64,000 bases of DNA from Aalborgiella sp963841045 (GCA_963841045.1 CAWJBD010000001.1:372001-436000), one strand, 5' to 3'; numbered from the stretch's first letter, positions 17,856-27,876 are shown. Notes: generated by a model not told the origin, from the letters alone. Numbers and translations are program-made.

Positions 17856-18142
17856 CGTCTGTCACCGCATTACCGCAACAATTTTTGATGGGCATTGTCA
17901 AAGCCTATCGCTTGTTGCTGAGTCCTTGGTTGGGTTCAGGTTGCCGATTTGAGCCGACTTGCTCTCTTTATTCTTTGCAAGCTTTAGAGCAACACGGTGC
18001 CGCTAAAGGCAGTTATTTAACATTGAAACGCATTGGACGATGCCACCCATGGTGCGATGGTGGCGCAGACCCAGTACCGCGCACTTTTTCATTTTTCGCA
18101 CACAGTTCAACCCATTCTTCTAAAGAAAAAACAGCCTCATGA
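17852..18142 (+). CDS. yidD: Membrane protein insertion efficiency factor YidD
   Basis: A 96-residue membrane-associated protein that helps YidC-dependent insertion. The family signature is clear: LLSPWLGSGCRFEPTCSLYS (conserved Cys pair), LKRIGRCHPWCDGGADPVP. The C-terminus is short and variable. It overlaps both neighbours by four bases (rnpA stop and yidC start), indicating tight coupling in the rnpA-yidD-yidC unit. Confidence 0.96.
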   Translation: MTSVTALPQQFLMGIVKAYRLLLSPWLGSGCRFEPTCSLYSLQALEQHGAAKGSYLTLKRIGRCHPWCDGGADPVPRTFSFFAHSSTHSSKEKTAS

Positions 18143-19899
18143 ACGATATTCGCCGCACGATTTTATGGGTCATTTTTGGCTTTTCCATGATTTCTTTATG
18201 GGACCAATGGCAGGTCTATAACGGACATAATCCAACATTTGGCTTAGCGCCAACGACCAAAGTAGCAGCCAATAAAACCACGCCTGCAGCAGCAAACGCT
18301 ACGCCCAGTGCCACACCAGCAACCAGCGCCAGCGTGCCAACTTCTACCAATTTTGCTACAAATTCAATAGCACCTCAGGCAATCAATACGCCGGCTACAG
18401 CTCAAAATGGCAATGCAAATGCTGTTGCAGTACCAGAATTGCCAAAACAACGCTTCGAAGTCACTACCGATGTACTGAAGCTCACATTCGACACTGAAGG
18501 CGGCTCATTGGTTCGCTCAGAGTTTCTGAAGCACGCTGACATGGACAACAAAACCAAAGGCGTGGTGTTATTGGACGACAGCAAAGACCGCGTTTACATG
18601 GCACAAACTGGTTTGATTGGTGCAGCCAATTTGCCGACCCACAAAACGGTAATGGCCGTTGCGCCAGGTGCGCGCAATTTTGAAGGCAACACAAAGACCT
18701 CAAAGAACTGATCGTTAAATTTGAATCACCCGAAGCAGGCGGTGTCAAACTGGTGAAGACCTATACCATCAAACGCGATGGCTACGACATCGCAGTCAAG
18801 CACGAAGTGGTGAACACCAGCGCAGCGACCGGTTGCACCACAGTTGTATTTACAAATCTTGCGCGATGGCAACAAACTGGCTGGCGAATCCTCTTTCTAC
18901 TCCACCTTCACTGGTCCCGCCGTTTACACAGAAGCCAAGAAGTTCCAAAAAATTGAATTTACTGACATCGATAAAAACAAAGTGGATGCAGAAAAACAAG
19001 CCAGCAATGGTTTTGTTGCCATGGTGCAGCACTACTTTGCGAGCGCTGGATATTGCCAGACGGCATCAAACGCGATTTGTTCACACGCAAAGTGGACACC
19101 AATTTGTATGCAGTCGGCATGATCACCGCTTTAGACACCAATCGCTGCGGGTGCGTCTAAAACAATTGAATCGCGCTTCTTTGTAGGTCCACAAGTCGAA
19201 AAAATCTTGGAAACAATCACACCGGGTCTTGAACTGGTGAAAGACTACGGCTGGCTTACCATGTTGGCCAAACCTTTGTACTGGTTGTTGGATGCATTGC
19301 ACACATTCATCGGCAACTGGGGCTGGGCGATTATTGCCTTGGTGCTGTTGCTGAAAATTGCGTTCTACTGGCTCAATGCCAAAGCCTATTCCAGCATGGC
19401 CAAAATGAAAGCAGTGAACCCGCGCATCACTGCCATGCGCGAGCGCCTGAAAGACAAGCCGCAAGAAATGCAGCAAGAGATGATGAAAATCTATCGCGAA
19501 GAAAAAATCAACCCCATGGGTGGTTGCTTCCCGATCATGGTTCAAATTCCTGTGTTCATCGCTTTGTATTGGGTGTTACTAAGCTCGGTCGAGATGCGCA
19601 ACGCACCTTGGATCATGTGGATACGCGATTTGGCAGCGCCTGATCCGTATTACATCTTGCCAGTGGTGATGACATTGACCACCATGCTGCAAACTGCGCT
19701 CAATCCCGCACCACCCGATCCATTGCAAGCCAAAATGATGTGGTTCATGCCACTGGCGTTCTCAGTCATGTTCTTCTTCTTCCCATCCGGCTTGGTGTTG
19801 TATTGGATCACCAACAACATCTTGTCCATCGCGCAGCAGTGGCTCATCAACACCCGCATGGGCGTGCCACCGCAGTTCAATTTGCCGAAATTCAAATAA
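18139..19899 (+). CDS. yidC: Membrane protein insertase YidC, with four single-base indels
   Basis: An inner-membrane insertase. The coding sequence changes frame four times, and the net shift is zero: a C appears missing at about 18687, a G extra at 18831-18832, a T missing at 19047 and an A extra at 19140-19141. Corrected segments read EGQHKDLKELIVKFE, NTSAATVAPQLYLQILRDG, YFASAWILPDGIKRDLFTRK and ALDTIAAGASKTIESRFFVG, all typical of Burkholderiales YidC. Corrected length is about 586 residues: an N-terminal membrane anchor, an Ala/Thr-rich linker (residues 45-100), a periplasmic beta domain and the five-helix 60KD_IMP domain from GLELVKDYGWLTMLAKPLYW to the end. A dispersed repeat encodes part of the linker. 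All four shifts are in short homopolymers of an essential gene, suggesting read error. Confidence 0.9.
18354..18410 (+). repeat. Dispersed element, copy 5, inside yidC
   Basis: Forward copy that closely matches the intergenic consensus: TGCTACAAATTCAATAGCA, CCTCAGGCAATCAATACGCC, GGCTACAGCTCAAAAT. In frame it encodes ATNSIAPQAINTPATAQN within the variable periplasmic linker of YidC. The family TAG is CAG (Gln) here. Confidence 0.85.
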
Positions 19900-19915
19900 A
19901 AATTAAAATTGTGCG

Positions 19916-19948
19916 AAAAGGGTCGCAGTTCATTGCGACCCTTTTTTT
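19916..19948 (+). terminator. Intrinsic terminator after yidC
   Basis: A stem of AAAAGGGTCGCA pairs with TGCGACCCTTTT around a short loop, followed by a run of T. It lies 17 bp after the yidC stop and 19 bp before the mnmE ATG, so mnmE probably has partial read-through or its own promoter. Confidence 0.85.
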
Positions 19949-19966
19949 ATTGGACAATCAACAATC

Positions 19967-21422
19967 ATGAACGCCTTATTCACAAACCCCCATCGTCGCC
20001 ATCGCCACCCCACCGGGTCGCGGCGCGGTGGGCATTGTGCGGGTGTCGGGCAAAACATAGCCCCCTTCGTTCAAGCGATTTGTGGTCGCGAATTAAAACC
20101 ACGTGATGCCACCTATTTGCCCTTTTTAGATGCCAAAGGCCAAGCCATAGACCACGGTTTGGCACTCTTTTTTCCTGCTCCACATTCATTCACCGGTGAA
20201 GATGTACTGGAGCTGCAAGCGCATGGCGGACCAGTGGTGATGCAGCTTTTGGTATCGCGATGCTTGGAAGCCAGTGCAGAATTAGAAGCCACCACACAGC
20301 ATGCGCGATTACCTGGTCTGCGCATCGCCCAGCCAGGCGAATTTACCCAACGCGCTTTTTTGAACGACAAAATGGATTTGGCGCAAGCTGAAGCGGTGGC
20401 AGATTTGATCGACGCCAGCACAGAAGCGGCAGCGCGTGGTGCGGTGCGCAGTTTGTCTGGCGAATTTTCCAAAGAAGTCCACACTTTGCTGGACGCACTC
20501 ATTCACCTGCGCATGTTGGTGGAAGCCACTTTGGACTTTCCCGAAGAAGACATCGATTTTTTGCAAAAGGCCGATGCAAAAGGTCAGCTGAACCGATTAC
20601 AAACCACTTTGGCCAGTGTGATGCAGCGTGCCGGTCAGGGGGCGCTACTTCGTGAAGGCATCAAAGTGGTGATTGCTGGGCAGCCCAATGCGGGCAAGTC
20701 ATCCTTGCTCAACACTTTGGCTGGTGCCGAACTCGCCATCGTCACCCCCATTGCTGGCACCACACGCGACAAGGTGCAGCAAACCATTCAGATCGAAGGC
20801 ATACCCTTGCACATCATCGACACCGCAGGCTTGCGTGAGAGTAACGATGAAGTCGAAAAAATCGGCATTGAACGCGCTTGGGCAGAAATTGGTGCGGCTG
20901 ATGCTGTGTTGTTTTTGCATGATTTGGTACGCTGGAACGACCAGCAATGAATTGGCCAGCTATCAAGCTGCAGATGCCAACATCGCCTCCCAACTCACCA
21001 AATTGTTACCCCAACGCGTGCCCGTGATTCAGGTGTGGAACAAGGTGGATGCAGTTCAACCGCATTTGGCTGCGCAAGCAATGGCAACGCCATCTGATGG
21101 CGTCAATATCGCCAATATCGCTATATCTGCCAAAAACGGACAAGGGCTTGAAACACTGCGACACACCTTGCTTGAAGTGGTGGGCTGGCAACCGGCAGCC
21201 GAAGGCACTTACATCGCCCGCGAACGCCATTTGCAAGCACTGCGTCAAGTCAAGCTCCATCTGAGCCAAGCCGACGCGCAATTGAACGCCCCCAACGCCG
21301 CTCTGGATTTGCTGGCAGAAGAGCTGCGTTTGGCGCAAAACGCCCTGTCCGCCATCACCGGCGAATTCACCCCTGATGACTTGTTGGGGGAAATTTTTTC
21401 TAAGTTTTGTATTGGGAAATAG
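19967..21422 (+). CDS. mnmE: tRNA uridine-5-carboxymethylaminomethyl modification GTPase, with three indels
   Basis: A GTPase that, with MnmG, modifies the wobble uridine of several tRNAs. Three single-base errors break the frame: one C too many in CCCCC at 19987-19991, one A too few in AAAA at 20052-20055, and one extra base near 20925-20930. Corrected text gives NPIVAIATPPGRGAVGIVRV, SGKNIAPFVQAICGREL and a continuous G domain. Motifs: P-loop GQPNAGKSSLLN, switch region TPIAGTTRDKVQQ, DTAGLRES, NKVD, and the invariant C-terminal FCIGK that forms the active site. Corrected length is about 485 codons, a little above the usual 450-470. It follows the yidC terminator. Confidence 0.9.
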
Positions 21423-21470
21423 TTTTCGATATCTATAGATGTTGAACTTTTGTCTACATACAATGCTTGC

Positions 21471-22184
21471 ATGACACCTCAACGCATCAACATCACACTG
21501 AATGACAGATTGATTGTGAAATATTTGGCGATTTTTGCCACTTTTTTGGTGCTGTTGAGTATATATGGTGGTGTTGGTCATTTGCTCTATGGACGCAGTC
21601 TTTCTGTGGATTTTGCCAGGTACATGATGAACACGGAAAGAGAAGGCAATCTGAGCAGCTATTTCAGTGCCCTTCTGTTACTGGGTGCGGCAGTATTGTT
21701 ATCAGTGATTTATTTCTACCATCGACTAACAAATGGCATCTACACCCGCAAATGGTTGGTCTTGGCGATTGGTTTTTTGCTGATGTCATTTGATGAAGCC
21801 ATATCCATCCACGAACTCCTTATCATGCCTACGCGAAAATTAATAGCCATGAATACATATGGAATCTTTCACTTCACTTGGGTTATTCCGGCATTGATAT
21901 TGGTAGTGATATTGGGACTGTATTTCTTACGATTCTTACTACATTTAGCACCGCAAACACGTTGGCAATTCGTATTTGCGGCTGCACTGTTTTTGGGTGG
22001 TTGTGTTGGATTTGAAATGCTGGGTGGATGGTGTGCGGAGCAATATGGTTTTAACCATTTGAGCTACATCGCCTGCACCAATACTGAAGAAGCCATGGAA
22101 ATGTCTGGCATCATCCTCTTTATAAAGAGTTTATTTGCCTATATCAAAAAATTGGCCATAACAATGGAGATCGAAACTATTTAG
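21471..22184 (+). CDS. Uncharacterised polytopic membrane protein with conserved acidic/His motifs
   Basis: A 237-residue protein with about six predicted membrane segments (near residues 15-40, 62-85, 95-113, 132-155, 163-180 and 207-228). Notable motifs lie at the membrane boundaries: SFDEAISIHE after helix 3, FTWVIPALIL in helix 4, GFEMLGG at helix 5 and TNTEEAMEMSGIILF entering helix 6. Clustered Asp/Glu/His in and beside helices suggests a metal- or proton-binding site, but I do not recognise a named family and assign no function. An ATG at 21450 is also possible; 21471 is chosen because MTPQRINITLNDRL looks like a natural N-terminus. It is 48 bp after mnmE on the same strand. Confidence 0.7.
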   Translation: MTPQRINITLNDRLIVKYLAIFATFLVLLSIYGGVGHLLYGRSLSVDFARYMMNTEREGNLSSYFSALLLLGAAVLLSVIYFYHRLTNGIYTRKWLVLAIGFLLMSFDEAISIHELLIMPTRKLIAMNTYGIFHFTWVIPALILVVILGLYFLRFLLHLAPQTRWQFVFAAALFLGGCVGFEMLGGWCAEQYGFNHLSYIACTNTEEAMEMSGIILFIKSLFAYIKKLAITMEIETI

Positions 22185-22300
22185 TGGTTGATCCACAAGC
22201 CTCAAGTCAGATAAGAAGTTATCATAGGGGTATCGACGCCATACCCTGGCGTTCAAGCACTGCCATTCGCGAAGACCGTCGCTTTTTGGAAACAGAGTGA

Positions 22301-22366
22301 TGCTATCAATAAAATAGCAGTTTAGGCAATAAATACGCCGTCTATAGCCATATTTGACCATATTTT
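22301..22366 (+). repeat. Dispersed element, copy 6, upstream of glcB
   Basis: Forward copy: TGCTATCAATAAAATAGCA, GTTTAGGCAATAAATACGCC, GTCTATAGCC, then an A/T-rich tail. It ends 30 bp before the glcB ATG, so it probably lies in the glcB leader or promoter. Confidence 0.85.
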
Positions 22367-22396
22367 ACAGATTAAACCATTTTTCGAAAGAGAACC

Positions 22397-24637
22397 ATGT
22401 CCACTAACCGCACCACCGCACACCGCTTGCAAGTCGCCAGCAATTTGCATGATTTTGTTAACTCTCAGGTCTTGCCTGGCACTGGCGTGGACAGCGCCAA
22501 ATTTTGGCAAGGGTTTGACGCCATCGTGGCGGATTTGGCACCTAAAAACATCGCTTTATTGGCTGAGCGCGACCGCCTGCAAACCGAATTGGACGCGTGG
22601 CACAAAGCCCATCCAGGCGAAATCAAAGACATGCCAGCCTACAAAGCCTTTTTGGAAAAAATTGGCTACATCGTGCCGCCACCTGCAACCGCCGATGCGC
22701 AAATCACCACCGCCAATGTGGACAGTGAATTGGCCTTGCAAGCTGGCCCGCAATTGGTGGTGCCAATTTTGAACGCACGCTACGCCTTGAACGCGGCCAA
22801 CGCACGTTGGGGTTCTTTGTACGATGCACTCTATGGCACCGATGCAATACCTGAAACCGATGGAGCTGAAAAAGGCAAAGGCTACAACCCAGTGCGTGGC
22901 AATAAAGTCATCGCCTTTGCACGCGCATTTTTAGACCAAGCAGCACCTTTGGAAAAAGGTTCGCACGCCGACGCCACTGTGTACCACGTCGAAAACGGCC
23001 AGTTGTTGGTCTCCACCATGGGTGGTCAGCGTACTGGATTGAAAAACCCAGCCCAGTTTGTTGGCTACCAAGGTTTGGCAGCAGGACCATCATCGGTCTT
23101 GTTGGTCAACAACGGCTTGCACATTGACATTCAAATCGACCGCAGCACCACCATCGGTCAAACCGATGTGGCAGGTGTGTCCGACGTGGTGGTGGAAGCC
23201 GCTTTGTCGACCATTTTGGATTTGGAAGATTCGGTCGCGGTGGTGGATGCCGACGACAAAGTGCTGGCCTATAGCAACTGGTTGGGCATTTTGAAAGGCA
23301 CTTTGACCGAAGCGGTTGAAAAAGGCGGCAAAACATTCACCCGTGGTTTGAATGCAGACCGCGTGTACACAGCACCCAATGGCAAAGGCGAAGTACGCCA
23401 ACATGGCCGTTCATTGATGTTCTTGCGCAATGTGGGTCATTTGATGACGAACCCTGCCATTTTGTACACCGATGCGGCCAACACCGTGCGCGAAATTCCT
23501 GAAGGTATTTTGGACGCCGTCGTCACCGTGGCGATTGCCATGCACGATTTGAAGCGCCCTGCCACACAAACCATTGGCAACTCACGCACCGGTTCGATCT
23601 ACATCGTCAAACCCAAAATGCACGGCCCGGCCGAAGTGGCGTTTGCCTCTGAATTGTTTGGTCGCGTCGAGCAACTCTTGGGCTTGCCTGCCAACACTGT
23701 GAAGCTGGGCATCATGGACGAAGAGCGCCGCACCAGTGTGAATTTGAAAGCCTGTATCGCCGCTGCCAAAGCACGCGTGGCCTTCATCAACACCGGTTTC
23801 TTAGACCGCACCGGCGACGAAATGCACACCGCCATGCACGCTGGTGCCATGATTCGCAAAGCCGACATGAAAGCCAGCCAATGGATTCACGCCTACGAGA
23901 AAAACAACGTGCTGACGGGTTTGTGCTGCGGCTTGCGCGGCAAAGCGCAAATTGGCAAAGGCATGTGGGCCATGCCCGATTTGATGAAAGCCATGTTGGA
24001 ACAAAAAGTGGCGCACCCCAAAGCCGGTGCCAACACCGCTTGGGTACCCAGCCCAACGGGTGCAACTTTGCACGCGCTGCACTACCACCAAGTGAATGTG
24101 AGCGAGATTCAAGCCGAGATGCAAGCCACACACGCAGCGCGCGACGCGCAGATCGAGCGTGATGCTTTGCTCAGCGGTTTGTTGCACATCCCGGTTGCCT
24201 CTGCCGAGGTGCGCGCCAAGTGGACTGCTACCGACATTCAACAAGAACTGGACAACAATGCACAAGGTATTTTGGGCTACGTGGTGCGCTGGATCGACCA
24301 AGGCGTAGGCTGCTCAAAAGTACCTGACATCCACAACGTGGGTTTGATGGAAGACCGTGCGACATTGCGCATCAGCAGCCAACACATCGCCAACTGGTTG
24401 CACCACGGCGTGACCAACGCCGCACAAGTGAACGCCACGTTTGAGCGCATGGCGGCGGTGGTGGATGGCCAAAACGCCAGCGACCCGTTCTACAAAAAAA
24501 TGGCCGGCAACTTCGCCACCAGCGCAGCTTATAAAGCGGCTTGCGATTTGGTCTTCAAAGGCATGGCACAACCCAGCGGCTACACCGAGCCGCTGTTGCA
24601 CGCTTGGCGTTTGAAGGTGAAGGCGGGTACGGCTTGA
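22397..24637 (+). CDS. glcB: Malate synthase G
   Basis: A 746-residue cytosolic enzyme condensing acetyl-CoA with glyoxylate to malate. The length and the extra alpha/beta domain are those of the G isoform. Characteristic stretches are ATILDLEDSVAVVDADDKVL-like (here STILDLEDSVAVVDADD), RTGSIYIVKPKMHGPAEVAF, LGIMDEERRTSVNLKACIAA and TGFLDRTGDEMHT with conserved catalytic and Mg2+ ligand residues. It serves glycolate/glyoxylate use and, with pckG, growth on C2 compounds. A TTG start of the small membrane protein gene overlaps its stop. Confidence 0.97.
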   Translation: MSTNRTTAHRLQVASNLHDFVNSQVLPGTGVDSAKFWQGFDAIVADLAPKNIALLAERDRLQTELDAWHKAHPGEIKDMPAYKAFLEKIGYIVPPPATADAQITTANVDSELALQAGPQLVVPILNARYALNAANARWGSLYDALYGTDAIPETDGAEKGKGYNPVRGNKVIAFARAFLDQAAPLEKGSHADATVYHVENGQLLVSTMGGQRTGLKNPAQFVGYQGLAAGPSSVLLVNNGLHIDIQIDRSTTIGQTDVAGVSDVVVEAALSTILDLEDSVAVVDADDKVLAYSNWLGILKGTLTEAVEKGGKTFTRGLNADRVYTAPNGKGEVRQHGRSLMFLRNVGHLMTNPAILYTDAANTVREIPEGILDAVVTVAIAMHDLKRPATQTIGNSRTGSIYIVKPKMHGPAEVAFASELFGRVEQLLGLPANTVKLGIMDEERRTSVNLKACIAAAKARVAFINTGFLDRTGDEMHTAMHAGAMIRKADMKASQWIHAYEKNNVLTGLCCGLRGKAQIGKGMWAMPDLMKAMLEQKVAHPKAGANTAWVPSPTGATLHALHYHQVNVSEIQAEMQATHAARDAQIERDALLSGLLHIPVASAEVRAKWTATDIQQELDNNAQGILGYVVRWIDQGVGCSKVPDIHNVGLMEDRATLRISSQHIANWLHHGVTNAAQVNATFERMAAVVDGQNASDPFYKKMAGNFATSAAYKAACDLVFKGMAQPSGYTEPLLHAWRLKVKAGTA

Positions 24638-24867
24638 ACTGGCTAGACCGCTTTCCGCTGTGGATGTTGATCATGATTGCGGTGTATTTGGGTTTTGCAC
24701 CGTTTCAACCTGAACCGCACTTGGTCGAAAAACTTCGCATGTTGAGTCAAGGTACCTTGACTCGACCGCTGGATATTTTCGACCTGCTGATGCACGCCAC
24801 GCCGCTGGTTTTATTGGCAATCAAAATATGGCGGCAAATTGCGCGCACGGGTAAATTGCTGAAGTAG
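24634..24867 (+). CDS. Small two-helix membrane protein, function unknown
   Basis: A 77-78 residue protein starting with TTG that overlaps the glcB stop (TTGA), implying coupled translation. Two hydrophobic segments (PLWMLIMIAVYLGFAP and ATPLVLLAIKIW) flank a conserved-looking soluble stretch EPHLVEKLRMLSQGTLTRPL, then DIFDLLMH. To my recollection similar small proteins occur in Burkholderiales and are sometimes labelled 'RND transporter', which its size does not support. No function can be assigned. A dispersed element follows 13 bp downstream. Confidence 0.65.
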   Translation: MNWLDRFPLWMLIMIAVYLGFAPFQPEPHLVEKLRMLSQGTLTRPLDIFDLLMHATPLVLLAIKIWRQIARTGKLLK

Positions 24868-24880
24868 CATAAATTGCTAT

Positions 24881-24948
24881 TGCTATAAATTTAATAGCAC
24901 ACTAGGCAATCAATACGCCGGCTACAGGCTGATTTTTCATATATTTTG
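24881..24948 (+). repeat. Dispersed element, copy 7
   Basis: Forward copy close to consensus: TGCTATAAATTTAATAGCA, CACTAGGCAATCAATACGCC, GGCTACAGGC, then TGATTTTTCATATATTTTGC. It lies between the small membrane protein gene and the TPR gene. Confidence 0.9.
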
Positions 24949-25031
24949 CTGGTGCGGCGCTGAATGAGGCATCCCCGTGCGTGGGCGTTAAGTAATTGCG
25001 TAGGCAGCTCGCTTGCGAATGATTTATTATC

Positions 25032-26376
25032 ATGCTTATGATGCCAATTCTCGCCCCTTTCAAATCCCGCACTAAATACCAAAAGTTGGTGGTTTCGTGG
25101 GCGAGTTGGGCAGCAGCGTTCATGTTCGCGAGTAGCCTAGCCTGTTTGGGCGCAAGACAAAGCGGCAGAAGCTGAAACCAAAACAGCAACAGAAGCACCC
25201 ATCGTCAATTCCGCCATGGATGGCGAATTGTTTTTCAAAATATTGTTGGGTGAATTGAGTTTGCTGGATGACAAACCCAGAGACGCTTACGCCCTGATTT
25301 TGGACAGTGCCAAAAAGTCAAAAGATGAACGTTTGTTTGAACGCGCGATGGGCATCGCTTTGCAGGCGCGTGCAGGGGAATCTGCGCTGACCGTTGCCAA
25401 AGCATGGCGTGCGGCTTTGCCTGATTCGCTGGATGCGGTACGCGCCGAATTCGAACTGACCATTGCCCTGAATAAAGTGGATTTGCAAGCCAAAGCTTTG
25501 GACGATTACATGGCCTTGGTGCAGACCCAATTTGCCAACGATGTGGCTGCGCGTGATGAAGCCTTGATGTCCTTACTGGCTTTGCTGGCGCGCGCTTCCA
25601 ATACAGCTAATAAAGCGACGGTCGCACCCCTCATCGAAAAAGTGTTGTCCAAACTGGTGTTGACACCCAGCAGCAAACCCGACATGCGCGTGCTGTATGC
25701 GCGCACTTTGCAAATGATGGGACGTTTTGACGAAGGCATGAAAGCCTTGACCATGCTGCCTGAAGCTACGCCAGAGCAATCACAATTCAAGGTGAACGCA
25801 CAGGTGCAAATGCTGCGCGACAACCAGCAATTCCAAGCGGCCTACGATTTGTTGAATCAAAACGTGCAAAAACTCAGCACCACCGATGCCAAATCCAATG
25901 TACTGGCCGATTGGTATTACGACTTGGCCATGTTGGCGGAAAAAACCAATCGCTTGGGTGAAATGGAACGTTTGTTGCGCTTGGTGATTGCTGCCAAACC
26001 AGACGATGCGCAAGCCTACAACGCCTTGGGCTACTCTCTTGCAGACCGTGGCTTGCGATTGCCAGAAGCCAAAGTTTTGCTACTCAAAGCCGTGCAACTG
26101 GCACCCAATGACCCGTTCATCGCCGACAGTTTGGGTTGGGTTGAATTCAAGCTGGGCAATTTAGACCGAGCCAAAATGATTTTGATCACCGCGTTTGAAG
26201 CCAAACCCGATGCCGAAATTGCCACCCATTTGGGTGAAGTGTTGTGGGCACAAGGACTGAAAACCGAAGCCATCACCGTTTGGCAAGCGGCCCGCATGAT
26301 CAACCCGAACCACCCCACACTATTGGAAACATTGAAACGATTGGGCGTGAGTTTGGACGCTAGCACCAAGGTTTGA
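25032..26376 (+). CDS. Secreted TPR-repeat protein, one frameshift in the signal region
   Basis: A protein of about 448 residues after correction. The N-terminus starts at one of three in-frame ATGs (25032, 25038, 25041) and carries a Sec-type hydrophobic segment; one extra base near 25130 shifts the frame just before the cleavage site. Corrected, it continues PVWAQDKAAEAETKTATEAP and joins the long reading frame MDGELFFKILLGELSLL onward. Tetratricopeptide-like repeats are visible, for example AYNALGYSLADRGLRLPEAK, LLLKAVQLAPNDPFIADSLG, WVEFKLGNLDRAKMILI. It precedes lolB and ispE, the usual order in Burkholderiales, where it is thought to act in the envelope. Precise role unknown. Confidence 0.87.
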
Positions 26377-26939
26377 CCGTGCGCATGGCCTTGTTGCAAT
26401 TGGGATGGCGATTTTTCAACACATTTGCGAGCACCCTAATTGCTAGCGTATTGATAGCAGGCTGCGCAACAAATACGCCGACTACAGGTCAAATTGATCA
26501 TCAAAACTCAATTACAGAACCAGACATCAGCAAAATCTTTTACAAACAAGGTCGCTTGTCCATCAAAGTTGAATCCGAAACGCCACAATCCTTGTCAGGC
26601 GCTTTTGAAATCAAAGGCACTGCGGTGCGGGGCGAATTGAGTGTGTTCTCGCCCATAGGCAGCACAGTCGCACAAGTTGCGTGGACACCAAGCGAGGCCA
26701 CCTTGATCGCCAACAACGAAACCAAACGTTTTGCGCACATCGATACTTTGATGCAAGAACTAACCGGAACAGTTTTGCCCTTAAGCGCCTTGTTTGATTG
26801 GTTGATTGCCGTACCGACACCAGCAGATGGCTGGCAAGTCGATTTGTCGCAAATGCAACTGGCAGAACGTCCCAGATTGTTTGCCAAGCGCACAGCACCG
26901 TTGCCAATGGCTGAACTGCGTGTGGTGTTAGAGCCTTAG
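26373..26939 (+). CDS. lolB: Outer-membrane lipoprotein insertion factor LolB
   Basis: About 184-188 residues. LolB takes lipoproteins from LolA and places them in the outer membrane. Starts are possible at TTG 26373 (overlapping the TPR stop), GTG 26379 or ATG 26385. A lipoprotein signal is present with lipobox LIAGC (lipidated Cys encoded at 26462-26464), then KQGRLSIKVESETPQSLSGA, FSPIGSTVAQVAWTPSEATL and ALFDWLIAVPTPADGWQVDL, which fit LolB. The surprising point is that the lipobox and the following CATNTPTTGQI are encoded by a dispersed repeat element. ispE follows after 60 bp. Confidence 0.9.
   Translation: MTVRMALLQLGWRFFNTFASTLIASVLIAGCATNTPTTGQIDHQNSITEPDISKIFYKQGRLSIKVESETPQSLSGAFEIKGTAVRGELSVFSPIGSTVAQVAWTPSEATLIANNETKRFAHIDTLMQELTGTVLPLSALFDWLIAVPTPADGWQVDLSQMQLAERPRLFAKRTAPLPMAELRVVLEP
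26441..26496 (+). repeat. Dispersed element, copy 8, encoding the lolB lipobox
   Basis: Forward copy: TGCTAGCGTATTGATAGCA, GGCTGCGCAACAAATACGCC, GACTACAGGTCAAATT. It encodes LIASVLIAGCATNTPTTGQI in lolB. The phase matches the yidC and glyS copies, and the family TAG is TGC, which is the lipidated cysteine codon itself. Confidence 0.8.
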
Positions 26940-26999
26940 CGCTGCATCACAGCCAAACCGTAGACCTACCGCACCAATTTACCCGCACAATTAGAAGAC

Positions 27000-27876
27000 A
27001 TGAAATCGCTGCACAACGTTCCCGCTCCGGCCAAACTCAACTTGTTTTTGCACATCACAGGCAGGCAGAGCGATGGTTACCATTTGCTGCAATCGGTTTT
27101 CATGCTTGTTGATTGGTGCGACACCTTGCACTTTGATGTGCGAGACTGATGGGCGCATCACCCGCAAAGATTTAACAACGCCCTTGCCTGCTGAAGATTT
27201 AACGGTCAAAGCCGCGCGCGCCCTACAAGCCTTTTCAGGCACGCATTTGGGTGTCGATATCCAAATATCTAAATCTATTCCTGCTGAAGCTGGCATGGGG
27301 GGTGGTTCGTCGGATGCGGCAAGTTGCCTGTTGGCTTTGAACCGTTTGTGGAATTTGCAATTGTCGCGTGCGGATTTGATGCAAATCGGCTTGAAGCTGG
27401 GTGCAGATGTGCCCTTTTTCCTCTGTGGTACAAATGCCTGGGTAGAAGGCATTGGCGAGCAAATTCAAGCTATTGACATTCCATCAGCCCAATTTTTGGT
27501 GCTCAAACCTGCGGCTGGGTTGTCAACACAAGCAATTTTTAGCCATAGAGAGCTGAAACGCGACACCGAAACTGCTATAATTTCAGGCTTTCTTGCACAT
27601 CCTTTTGGCTTTGGACGAAATGATTTGCAAGCTGTTGCTCAAAAGCTGTGTCCTGATGTCAATTTGGCCTTAACTTGGCTGAAAAACAAAGGTTTGCAGC
27701 CCAGAATGACAGGCTCAGGTAGTGCAGTATTTGCGCACGTGGGCAGTGACAAGCTCAGTCAATTTGTTGATTCAGCTAAAAATTTGACAGCGGGTTTGAG
27801 CGATGCGCCTGAAAATGCCGTCATCAAACTTTGCAGCAATTTAGCAGAACACCCACTGAAAAGTTGGGCAAATTGA
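27000..27876 (+). CDS. ispE: 4-diphosphocytidyl-2-C-methyl-D-erythritol kinase, one frameshift
   Basis: A GHMP-family kinase of the non-mevalonate isoprenoid pathway. The true N-terminus starts at ATG 27000: MKSLHNVPAPAKLNLFLHIT, GRQSDGYHLLQSVFMLVDWC. After FDVR one extra base (near 27146) shifts the frame; corrected text reads FDVRTDGRITRKDL and continues to the ATP-binding IPAEAGMGGGSSDAAS (GHMP glycine loop) and the C-terminal RMTGSGSAVFAHV. Corrected length is about 291 residues, normal. It lies between lolB and tRNA-Gln, as usual in this order. Confidence 0.93.

Noticed and set aside
16785..27600. Possible decayed copies of the dispersed element at about 16790 and 27565
   Set aside because: Only fragments of the stem or core match, with no conserved spacing; they cannot be told from chance.
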